From positions 1,116,001 to 1,180,000 of the forward strand of contig NZ_OY761440.1 of NCBI RefSeq assembly GCF_963664415.1: a stretch of DNA of 64,000 nucleotides, in the 5' to 3' direction. Source of the DNA: an uncultured Desulfobacter sp. Its GTDB lineage: Bacteria > Desulfobacterota > Desulfobacteria > Desulfobacterales > Desulfobacteraceae. The notes beneath the pieces were generated by a model that saw nothing but the letters and a program-made list of their open reading frames with translations, ran no database searches and was not told the DNA's origin. How positions within the stretch are numbered: position 1 is the stretch's first letter; each line of letters starts with the position of its first letter. Position numbers and translations under genes: made by a program. Positions 32,841 through 40,480 of the stretch are shown here, piece after piece.

Positions 32841-33863
32841 TCAGGTTCGATTGGATCGAAAAATCATGGATTTACGGTATTCAGAGGGCCGGATGCCGTA
32901 AGCTTTGAAAAAAGAAGCCGCAAAATGGCTTGAACTGCAAAATCCTGATTCATAAGCGATCCTTGTCAGATCGTCCGGATTTTCTTCAATCAGCATCCGG
33001 GCGTAAGACAGGCGCTCTTTCCTCAGATATTCAAATACCGTACACCCAAAGACCATCCTGAATCCTTTATTTAGCTGGGTGTGGCTCATTCCAACCTGTT
33101 GGGCCAGTGCCTTGAGTGAAGGCGGGTATGATAGTTTTTTGATCAACAGATCACGGGCCAGGAAAATACGGTCCCTGTTCCCTGGACTTGAAAAAAGGGA
33201 ACTTTCAGAGAAACAATCGGGGGGCAACACCTGTTCCAATCTCAGAGCAATCAGTTCAAGCGCCTTGCTTTCCATATAGATTCTTTCAATCCGACCTTTG
33301 TAGGAATTGTTAAGAATTTGATAAATCGCAATTTTCATTTGGGATGTTATGATGTGGTCTTTATAAAAATGACGGCTTTTAAACGCATTTTCCAGGGTAT
33401 TAACAGATCGTGCATCCCGGAGAAGGGACGAGCTGAACAATTTTATTAAAAAGTCAGGGGACACATGTATGGCAACGGAAATAACTTCCTGCGGTCCCTT
33501 AATCTTCCGTTCGGCAATCCGTTCGTCAAAAAAACCGGCATATGACCTGCCCGGAGATACAGAGACTTGACTTGCAGGGTAAAAGCCGCACGGCAAGAAG
33601 CTGTGTCCTTTGATGCAAAAGATAAAAGAAAAAAAAGAATTTTTTAGCGTAAACCGGACCATGTAATCGTCGTCAAATATACAGCGGCATACCCCTATTC
33701 CCAACCCATCACATATTTTAAAGGAAGAAAAGCCCCCCTTTCCCTTTTGTTCGGGTAACGGGCGGATAACCTCATTTGAATTGATCAGCGCATCTTCACA
33801 CTCCAGAGGCTTAAAATCGACAAAGTCTCCTTGATTATTTTTAATCAAAACTTCAGATAGCAT
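32841..33863 (-). CDS. AraC-family regulator, PchR-like
   Basis: I choose the ATG at 33863, behind AAGGAAAAA; this gives 340 residues. The C-terminal 100 residues have two HTH motifs: S-L-K-A-L-A-Q-Q-V-G-M-S-H-T-Q-L-N-K-G-F, and L-T-R-I-A-Y-E-S-G-F-C-S-S-S-H-F-A-A-S-F-F-K. The final block Y-G-I-R-P-S-E-Y-R-K is typical of AraC regulators. The N-terminal ligand domain resembles PchR-type siderophore or iron-complex regulators, which usually sit by TonB receptor genes. A TonB receptor stump lies at 35174, supporting this view. It is divergent from the methyltransferase at 34121. Confidence 0.82.
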   Translation of the reverse strand: MLSEVLIKNNQGDFVDFKPLECEDALINSNEVIRPLPEQKGKGGFSSFKICDGLGIGVCRCIFDDDYMVRFTLKNSFFSFIFCIKGHSFLPCGFYPASQVSVSPGRSYAGFFDERIAERKIKGPQEVISVAIHVSPDFLIKLFSSSLLRDARSVNTLENAFKSRHFYKDHIITSQMKIAIYQILNNSYKGRIERIYMESKALELIALRLEQVLPPDCFSESSLFSSPGNRDRIFLARDLLIKKLSYPPSLKALAQQVGMSHTQLNKGFRMVFGCTVFEYLRKERLSYARMLIEENPDDLTRIAYESGFCSSSHFAASFFKAYGIRPSEYRKSMIFRSNRT

Positions 33864-34120
33864 CCATTTTTTCCTTGATAGGCATTTCCAACCTTTTAAA
33901 AGGCACCACCCTGACATGTAAACCACGCCTTACATTTTCTTGTCAAGAAAATAAAAACAAGCAAATCTAAATTTTACGCAAATGCTCTTCGCCTTTACAC
34001 AAGTGATATTATTTCTAAAAAAAATGCAGTTTAATCGCCTGGCTTGACAACCAAATAAAAACAGAGGTGCAAAGACCTTTGAAGAATCAAGGACAATTTT
34101 TATCCGGAGAATAAAATATT

Positions 34121-35170
34121 ATGACACACACGATTCACTCACCCAACACCCCGTATCCATCTATGGAATGTTTGTTTGATGCCCTGGTTGCCCCCGTAAA
34201 ATTAGCTGTTTTGGAGACGGCTGTTGAACTTAATATGGGGCACATTCTAAGCAACACCCCCAATGTGAACGACATCGCAAAAAAGCTGGGGATACAGACT
34301 GACACCACCGGCCTCATTCATTTCCTGGATGCCATGGTTGCGATTGGATTGGCAAATAAGAAAAACAACACATACAGCAACACGGATTTCGGAACCCATT
34401 TCTTTGACAAAAACAGTCCGGTTTTTGTGGGTGATTATATCCAGAGCATGAAAATACTGGTGCAAAAAAACCTGGCCGATATGGCAGGGATCATTAAAAA
34501 CGGTCCGCCAAAGGTCCCCCAAGAAGACACCTGGCAAAGCGAATCCCGGTGGGAACGTGCCGTGGCTCACCTGGCCATTGGACAGCGTGCCGGCATGGCG
34601 GCCATCTATGCGGATCTGGTTCAAAAATTACCGGAATTTGAAGGCGTCAAGAAACTCCTTGACCTGGGCGGCGGTCCCGGGCTTATAGGGGCAGAAATTC
34701 TTGATCGTCTTCCCGGAGCAAAGGGCGTGCTTCTGGAATTGCCGGCCATCATCCCCCTGGCCAGACAGGAACTGAACAAACAGGGGGCGGCTGAAAAGAT
34801 TTCCTTTATTGCAGGCGACTATAATGAAGTCGATTTAGGCCATGGCTATGACCTGATCTGGGCCAGCCATAACCTCTATTTTGTAAAAGACAGATCCTCT
34901 TTTTTCCAGCGCATCAAAAACGCTTTGACTGACAACGGTGTTTTTGTCTGCGTACACGAGGGGTTGACCCATGAGCAGACAGCACCGGCAAGTATTGTCT
35001 TGATGCGGCTCTCCAGTGCCCTGGAAAAGGAGGGTCAATATCTTTCCTTTGAGAAGGGAGAGATCGCAGCGTGCCTTAAACAGGCCGGATTTGGCAGGGT
35101 TGATTCAAGGATGATCGCGTTGCCCTCAGGAGCGTCAGAATTGGTCGTGGCCAGGGCAAAGAGTGTTTAA
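34121..35170 (+). CDS. SAM-dependent methyltransferase (O-methyltransferase type)
   Basis: The 349-residue protein has an N-terminal winged-helix dimerisation domain (L-E-T-A-V-E-L-N-M-G; I-A-K-K-L-G-I-Q) and a C-terminal class I fold. SAM motif I reads L-L-D-L-G-G-G-P-G-L-I-G near residue 185. Later D-L-I-W-A-S-H-N-L-Y-F and L-T-D-N-G-V-F-V-C-V-H-E-G follow, as in plant-like and hydroxyneurosporene O-methyltransferases. The substrate is unknown. It is divergent from an AraC regulator and lies 3 bp before a TonB receptor stump. GGAGAATAAA precedes the ATG. Confidence 0.82.
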   Translation: MTHTIHSPNTPYPSMECLFDALVAPVKLAVLETAVELNMGHILSNTPNVNDIAKKLGIQTDTTGLIHFLDAMVAIGLANKKNNTYSNTDFGTHFFDKNSPVFVGDYIQSMKILVQKNLADMAGIIKNGPPKVPQEDTWQSESRWERAVAHLAIGQRAGMAAIYADLVQKLPEFEGVKKLLDLGGGPGLIGAEILDRLPGAKGVLLELPAIIPLARQELNKQGAAEKISFIAGDYNEVDLGHGYDLIWASHNLYFVKDRSSFFQRIKNALTDNGVFVCVHEGLTHEQTAPASIVLMRLSSALEKEGQYLSFEKGEIAACLKQAGFGRVDSRMIALPSGASELVVARAKSV

Positions 35171-35173
35171 TCG

Positions 35174-35524
35174 TTGTGTCCTAAATCACAGCCCATTTTA
35201 AAAACGAATAAACTGACCGGTGTACCGGATATGATATTTGCCTTTACACTTGGCTACCGGAATCAAACCCTGGGTGATATTTCTCTGAATCCTGTGTACA
35301 TGGGCAAGCGGTATTTCAATTACGCCAACACCAATGAAGAAGATGGTTATTGGGTACTGAACGCCAGGTATTTAAAAAAAATCGGGCAGTTTGAACTTTT
35401 CCTTGTGGCAAACAACCTGTTCGATAAAAGTGCTGTCGGAAACGGCAGCGGTAATCCCGGCAGTGAATCCTTGTATCCCATATCGGGATTCAACACAATG
35501 GTTGGAATGAACGTAGCCTTTTAA
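35174..35524 (+). pseudogene. C-terminal stump of a TonB-dependent receptor
   Basis: The frame reads beta strands typical of an outer-membrane barrel: F-T-L-G-Y-R-N-Q-T-L, Y-W-V-L-N-A-R-Y-L-K-K-I-G-Q-F-E-L-F-L-V-A-N-N-L-F-D-K and the final G-F-N-T-M-V-G-M-N-V-A-F with a terminal Phe. An intact receptor has 600 or more residues, so the plug and most strands are gone. There is no proper start. It follows the methyltransferase by 3 bp, indicating a deletion fused the two. Confidence 0.75.
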
Positions 35525-35594
35525 CATACCATTATTAAAAGAAACGATTATGATGCATGTAAAACAGATGAAAAAAAGCGTGGTCCCTGTTAGG

Positions 35595-36383
35595 CTACAG
35601 CCGGATCATTTCACCGGGTTTGTCCGGACCTGCAACATGCAGTGCCGTAGACAAGGGGTCAAGATTTTTGGCCATCTCTGTGAATGCTTTTTCAGGACAA
35701 TTGTTTTCTTCACTTAGATGGGCAAGCACCACATGCTCAAGATCCTTGTGATACACCTGGGCCACCAGGTCCCTTGCATCCTGGTTGGATATATGCCCGG
35801 TTCGAGACTGAATCCGTTGCTTCAAATACCAGGGATAGGGACCCGTCATAAGCATTTCCGGATCATGGTTGGCTTCAATATAAAGGGCGTTGGCGAAACT
35901 TAAATGGGTACGCACAAGGTTTGTGACCACCCCAAGATCCGTGGCAATGCCGATTTTTTTTCCCTGGTGCTGCAAGGTAAGGCCTGCAGGGTCACGTGCA
36001 TCGTGGCTGACGGCAAAAGGATTGACGGCCAAGGAACCGATGTCAAAGGCAGACCCGCATTCAAAAAATTTAACCTGGTCAATTTTACCTAAACCCTTGC
36101 AGGCATTAAAGGTGTCGGCGGTGACATAGACAGGGATATTGAACCTGCGGCTCAATACCCCTGCCCCTTTAACGTGATCAGTGTGTTCGTGGGTGATGAT
36201 GATGGCTTTCAGCTCATCCGGCGTGCGGCCTACGGCCGCCATCCTGCGCTGGATCTCTATGCCTGAAAGCCCGGCATCAACAAGTACGGCAGTATCCGGT
36301 GTGGACACAAATACGGCATTCCCCTTGCTGCCGCTGGCAAGGGGACATAGGCAGAATGAACTATTTTCCGGCTTCTTCAGCAT
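35595..36383 (-). CDS. MBL-fold metallo-hydrolase (WalJ/YycJ-like)
   Basis: The 262-residue protein has the metallo-beta-lactamase fold: A-S-G-S-K-G-N-A at the N-terminus, the metal motif T-H-E-H-T-D-H near residue 62, A-V-S-H-D-A and the later histidine H-L-S-E-E-N-N. This is the YycJ/WalJ group, implicated in DNA processing or cell-wall control in Firmicutes; its role here is unproven. Its start overlaps the end of pnp by 23 bp, so it is read as the last gene of the rimP to pnp cluster. All metal ligands appear intact. Confidence 0.85.
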   Translation of the reverse strand: MLKKPENSSFCLCPLASGSKGNAVFVSTPDTAVLVDAGLSGIEIQRRMAAVGRTPDELKAIIITHEHTDHVKGAGVLSRRFNIPVYVTADTFNACKGLGKIDQVKFFECGSAFDIGSLAVNPFAVSHDARDPAGLTLQHQGKKIGIATDLGVVTNLVRTHLSFANALYIEANHDPEMLMTGPYPWYLKQRIQSRTGHISNQDARDLVAQVYHKDLEHVVLAHLSEENNCPEKAFTEMAKNLDPLSTALHVAGPDKPGEMIRL

Positions 36384-38463
36384 CTTTTTTAGCGGCTTTA
36401 TAGGAAAGCTTGATTTTTCCGTCCCGGGTGATGTCCAGGACCTTAACCTTGATCACTTCGCCTTCTTTAACCACATCAGTGACTTTTTTAACCCGGTAGT
36501 CTGCCAATTCCGAAATATGGACCAGCCCGTCTGTACCGGACTTGATGTTCACAAAGGCACCAAAGTCCGTAATTTTTACCACAGCCCCTTCATAAATGGC
36601 GCCGATCTCCGGATCCATGGCAATATCCTTAACCATGGCAACAGCCTTGGCGGAATCATCTTCGTTTTCAGCGGCAATTTTTACAATGCCGTCATCATTC
36701 ACCTCGATGGTGGTGTTGGTGTCGGCCTGGAGCGCCCGGATCACCTTGCCTCCCGGACCGATGATATCCCTGATTTTGTCCTTGTTGATCTGAACGGATA
36801 CGATCTTTGGCGCATGGGGGGATATATCCGCCCTTGCTTGATCCAGGGTATCCAGCATTCTTTGCAGAATATGCAGGCGACCGCCGTTGGCCTGATTCAA
36901 AGCGTCTTCCATAATCTGTTTGGACAATTCTTTGATTTTGATGTCCATCTGCAATGCGGTAATGCCGTCCTTAGTTCCCGCAACCTTGAAGTCCATGTCA
37001 CCGAAATGGTCCTCGTCCCCGAGGATATCGGAAAGCACAACAGTCTTGTTTTCATCGGATACCAGCCCCATGGCAATGCCGGATACCGGTGCTTTAATGG
37101 GCACACCGCCATCCATCAGCGCCAGACACCCGGAACATACGGTTCCCATGGAAGATGATCCGTTGGATTCCGTAACTTCGCCCACCAGGCGGATGGTATA
37201 TTCAAATTCATCATGGGGCGGAACAACCCGGCTCAATGCCCTGTGGGCCAAGTTCCCATGCCCGATATCCCGGCGGGAGGGACCACCCGGACGTTTCACC
37301 TCACCAACGGAATAAGGAGGAAAGTTGTAATGAAGCATAAATGCCCGGGTCTCATTATTGGATTCCAGAGTTTCTAAACGCTGCTCGTCCAGTCCGGAAC
37401 CCAGGGTAAGCACACCTATAACCTGAGTCTCTCCGCGGGTAAACAACGCCGAACCATGGGGCCGGGGCAGACAGCCCACGTCGCAGGTAATCTGGCGGAC
37501 CTCATCAAAAGCACGTCCGTCAATGCGTTTGTTTTCCTTGAGAACAATATCTCTGGATACGTTTTTAACGGTCTTGCCGAAAACTTCCTTGATCTCTTTG
37601 ATTTGTTCCGGATACTCAGACTCAAACTGAGCAACAGCTTCATCCTTGAGTGCACGCAAAGCATCCTGACGCTCAAGTTTGGTTTTAATCTGAACCTTTT
37701 CATGAATCTTATCCCAGGCCCAGTCCTGAACCTTGGCAGCAAGCGCCTCATCCTTTTCCGGTGCAATAAATTCGCGTTTGGTCTTTCCTACTGTGTTTTT
37801 CAACTCTTCCTGCAAGGCAATGGCAGGCTGCATGGCTTCATGGCCAAAGAAAATGGCATCCAGCATATCTTTTTCAGATACGATGTCGGCGCCGCCCTCT
37901 ACCATAACCACACCGGTTTTAGAACCGGCCACGGTCAGATCAATATCACTTTGCTCCATCTGTGCAGGCGTAGGGTTGGCAATAAACTGTCCGTTTACTC
38001 GCCCGACCTTAATTCCGGCGATGGGACCGTCAAAGGGGATATCCGAAATTTCAAGGGCGGCAGAGGCCCCTATCATGGCAAGAACCCCCGGTTCGCACAA
38101 TTTATCCGTGGACATCACGGTTGCGATCACCTGGGTTTCAAAATTATAGCCATCTTCAAACAAAGGACGAATAGGCCGGTCAATGAGACGGGCATTTAAG
38201 GTCTCATGTTCTGAAGGCCTGCCGATTTCCCGCCTGAAATAGTTTCCCGGAATTCTGCCGGCCGCATAAATTTTTTCCTGGTATTCAACGGACAAGGGCA
38301 AAAAGCTGATGTCTTCTTTAGGGTCTTTGGAGGCCACTGCCGTTACAAGCACGACGGTCTCCCCATATTGCACCATAACGGACCCGGAGGCCTGTTTGGC
38401 AATTTTTCCTGTACTGATAATTAATTCTTTGCCGCCGATATCGGCTGAAACAACTTTTTCCAT
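36361..38463 (-). CDS. pnp: Polynucleotide phosphorylase
   Basis: I place the start at the ATG at 38463 (ATAGAGGAGAATTT precedes it); the product has 700 residues. Two RNase PH domains are visible (first with G-R-I-P-G-N-Y-F-R-R-E; second with G-S-A-L-F-T-R-G-E-T-Q). A KH domain follows (D-I-I-G-P-G-G-K-V-I-R, near 560) and an S1 domain near 630. It degrades RNA from the 3' end using phosphate, or adds nucleotides in reverse. The gene follows rpsO with a strong hairpin between them, like the rpsO-pnp unit of other bacteria, where such hairpins are RNase III targets. Confidence 0.98.
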   Translation of the reverse strand: MEKVVSADIGGKELIISTGKIAKQASGSVMVQYGETVVLVTAVASKDPKEDISFLPLSVEYQEKIYAAGRIPGNYFRREIGRPSEHETLNARLIDRPIRPLFEDGYNFETQVIATVMSTDKLCEPGVLAMIGASAALEISDIPFDGPIAGIKVGRVNGQFIANPTPAQMEQSDIDLTVAGSKTGVVMVEGGADIVSEKDMLDAIFFGHEAMQPAIALQEELKNTVGKTKREFIAPEKDEALAAKVQDWAWDKIHEKVQIKTKLERQDALRALKDEAVAQFESEYPEQIKEIKEVFGKTVKNVSRDIVLKENKRIDGRAFDEVRQITCDVGCLPRPHGSALFTRGETQVIGVLTLGSGLDEQRLETLESNNETRAFMLHYNFPPYSVGEVKRPGGPSRRDIGHGNLAHRALSRVVPPHDEFEYTIRLVGEVTESNGSSSMGTVCSGCLALMDGGVPIKAPVSGIAMGLVSDENKTVVLSDILGDEDHFGDMDFKVAGTKDGITALQMDIKIKELSKQIMEDALNQANGGRLHILQRMLDTLDQARADISPHAPKIVSVQINKDKIRDIIGPGGKVIRALQADTNTTIEVNDDGIVKIAAENEDDSAKAVAMVKDIAMDPEIGAIYEGAVVKITDFGAFVNIKSGTDGLVHISELADYRVKKVTDVVKEGEVIKVKVLDITRDGKIKLSYKAAKKDAEEAGK

Positions 38464-38642
38464 AAATTCTCCTCTATACAAAATAAAAATCGGGCGGCAT
38501 AAGGTAGGAAACCAAGCTTACATACAATAAACCCGCATGTTTACCATCAAACACCGTATTATTTGCCAAGGTTTGGTTTGATAGCAAAAATGCGAACTTA
38601 TATAAAAGCCGGTTCCGTCTTGTACCGCCCTGCTGAAAATAA

Positions 38643-38681
38643 AAACCGGTTTTTGACCCAAAGCGCATCAAAAACCGGTTT
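38643..38681 (-). terminator. Hairpin between rpsO and pnp
   Basis: AAACCGGTTTTTGA (38643-38656) and TCAAAAACCGGTTT (38668-38681) form a perfect 14-bp stem with an 11-base loop. On the minus strand it follows the rpsO stop by 12 bases and is followed by TTTTTATTTT, so it should act as a (partial) intrinsic terminator. Confidence 0.8.
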
Positions 38682-38693
38682 AAGAAAACCATT

Positions 38694-38963
38694 TTATCTT
38701 CTGAGTCCGAGCTTCTCAATCAATGAACGATATCTGTTAATATCTTTCTTCTTGAGATAGTCCAGAAGACTTCTGCGCCGGCCGACCAGGATCAAAAGCC
38801 CACGTCTTGAATGGTGGTCTTTTTTATGGGTCTTCAGATGGTCGGTCAGATAGCTAATTCTGTGGGTTAAAATGGCCACCTGGACTTCAGGCGAACCGGT
38901 GTCGGACTCATGGAGCTTGAATTTTTCAATCATCTCCTCTTTGTTTTCTGCAAGTAGTACCAC
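38694..38963 (-). CDS. rpsO: Ribosomal protein S15
   Basis: The 89-residue product has the full S15 sequence signature: F-K-L-H-E-S-D-T-G-S-P-E-V-Q-V-A-I-L-T at the N-terminus, H-K-K-D-H-H-S-R-R-G-L, and the final R-Y-R-S-L-I-E-K-L-G-L-R-R. S15 binds the central domain of 16S rRNA early in 30S assembly and often represses its own mRNA. The length equals the family norm. AAAGGAGTGTTAC precedes the start. It lies between truB and pnp in conserved order. Confidence 0.98.
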   Translation of the reverse strand: MVLLAENKEEMIEKFKLHESDTGSPEVQVAILTHRISYLTDHLKTHKKDHHSRRGLLILVGRRRSLLDYLKKKDINRYRSLIEKLGLRR

Positions 38964-39113
38964 GGTAACACTCCTTTATTTGGAATACATTAAAATTCGA
39001 TATCGTAAATATACAAGCCGTCCACATAAAATTGCCTTTTATCCAATATTCCATTCAGAAAGAAGACAACAAACGACCCGGACATCGAAAAGATTGACTG
39101 ATATTTTTACCAG

Positions 39114-40067
39114 TTAACCATTAAAAACGCAACAATATTTGTATGTTTCCCCGAATTTATCCGGGGTGACGATGGCCAGCAGATTATCACCCGAATCCAG
39201 CACCCGGATATCGAAAATCATGTTTTGGATTCTGTTGTGCGCATCGCCAATCGGCAAGTTGGCAGGCATGGGAAGTTCTGCCACAGACAAGGGCTGACCA
39301 TACTTAATTTTTCCGGCGGTTTCACTGTCTGCAACAATGGCCGGGAGAAATCCCAGACACTGGGACATGGATATAAACCGGGCCTCTATATCCAAAACCG
39401 GTATTTTCTCAAAACAGTCAAGATCCATTGCATCTTCTATTTTAAACTGGCCGGCACGGGTGCGCTGCAATGCAGACAAATGGGCCCCGCACCCCAATTT
39501 CGCCCCGATATCATGGGCCAGACTGCGAATATAGGTCCCCCCCGAGCAGGTCACTGGCATGTCAAAAATCGGATAGCCGTTGGCATCCATGCGAAAGTTT
39601 TCCATGGCAATGGCCATGATTTCAATGGGCCGGGGCGGCTTTTCAATCAACTGTCCCTGGCGGGCCAGTTTATACAAAGGCTGCCCTTTATGCTTCAGGG
39701 CCGAATAAGCCGGCGGAATCTGCTCCTGATGCCCCAAGAAACCGGCCACCACATCTTTGACCATATCTGCCCCCAGGGCGTCAAGATAGTCGGAAGACGC
39801 CGTGTGGGTAACCGTGCCGGTACAATCATAGGTATCGGTTTCAATACCGAGGGTAACCTGGGCACAGTATCCTTTCACACCTTTTAGAAAATACTTTGAA
39901 ATCCGTGTGGCCTGGCCCACGGCAATAGGCAGGACCCCTGTGGCAAAGGGATCCAAAGTCCCTGTATGCCCGATTTTTTTGACTTTCAGCAGACGCTTAA
40001 GCCGGTTAACCACCCCGGCCGAAGAGATGCCCTGGGGTTTGTTTACAACAAGAATGCCGTTTTTCAT
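39114..40067 (-). CDS. truB: tRNA pseudouridine-55 synthase
   Basis: The 317-residue enzyme makes pseudouridine 55 in the T arm of tRNAs. The catalytic Asp lies in the motif G-H-T-G-T-L-D-P-F-A-T-G-V-L-P near residue 38, and N-K-P-Q-G-I-S-S-A-G-V-V opens the domain. R-R-P-I-E-I-like and G-T-Y-I-R-S-L-A-H-D-I-G segments follow, with a C-terminal PUA-like tail. It overlaps rbfA by 4 bp (ATGA). In many relatives a DHH phosphoesterase gene sits between rbfA and truB; here it is absent. Confidence 0.97.
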   Translation of the reverse strand: MKNGILVVNKPQGISSAGVVNRLKRLLKVKKIGHTGTLDPFATGVLPIAVGQATRISKYFLKGVKGYCAQVTLGIETDTYDCTGTVTHTASSDYLDALGADMVKDVVAGFLGHQEQIPPAYSALKHKGQPLYKLARQGQLIEKPPRPIEIMAIAMENFRMDANGYPIFDMPVTCSGGTYIRSLAHDIGAKLGCGAHLSALQRTRAGQFKIEDAMDLDCFEKIPVLDIEARFISMSQCLGFLPAIVADSETAGKIKYGQPLSVAELPMPANLPIGDAHNRIQNMIFDIRVLDSGDNLLAIVTPDKFGETYKYCCVFNG

Positions 40068-40468
40068 TCAGCAGGATCACCAAAAGGCTCATCTGGAACG
40101 TCGGCGTCCGCATCCCGGTCCTCCCCTTTGGGTGCTGCATCAATCAAGGCATCCAGACGGGCAGCCTCATCAAAGGAGTCATCATGGATAAAGCGCAGGT
40201 CCGGCATGATGCGCAATCCCAACTTCGGGGCAATATTTTTTTTAATAAACCCTTTTGATTTCTGAAACCCTTCCAGGGCTTCACGAATCTTTTTTTTACC
40301 CCCAAACACAGTGACATAGACATAGGCCAGACTAAGGTCCGGGGACATTCTCACACCGGAAATCGTTGCCATTTCCATTCTGGGATCTTGCATCTTTTTG
40401 GACAAAAGCTCTGTTATTGCCTGCTGAATCTGTATGGAGACCCGCTCGGCGCGTGCATAGGGTTTCAT
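40064..40468 (-). CDS. rbfA: 30S ribosome-binding factor A
   Basis: The 134-residue protein has the RbfA KH-like fold: R-A-E-R-V-S-I-Q-I-Q-Q-A-I-T-E-L at the start, D-P-R-M-E-M-A-T-I-S-G-V-R-M-S-P-D-L-S-L-A-Y-V-Y-V-T in the centre, and R-I-M-P-D-L-R-F-I-H-D-D near the end. It helps mature the 30S subunit. An acidic tail (D-R-D-A-D-A-D-V-P-D) extends beyond the core. It starts 12 bp after infB and overlaps truB by 4 bp, in the conserved nusA-infB cluster. Confidence 0.96.
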   Translation of the reverse strand: MKPYARAERVSIQIQQAITELLSKKMQDPRMEMATISGVRMSPDLSLAYVYVTVFGGKKKIREALEGFQKSKGFIKKNIAPKLGLRIMPDLRFIHDDSFDEAARLDALIDAAPKGEDRDADADVPDEPFGDPAE

Positions 40469-40480
40469 AGACCTATCCTG

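Noticed and set aside
32785..32870. Sequence AACCTGATCAGGTT with a preceding GGCAGCC hairpin, reminiscent of the 3' part of a TPP riboswitch
   Set aside because: The CTGAGA core and the P1 closing stem are missing and no thiamine gene follows on either strand, so the match is too weak to call.
33927..34120. Fur box between the AraC and methyltransferase genes
   Set aside because: Only a loose match (TGATATTATTTC) in AT-rich DNA; not enough symmetry to support a site.
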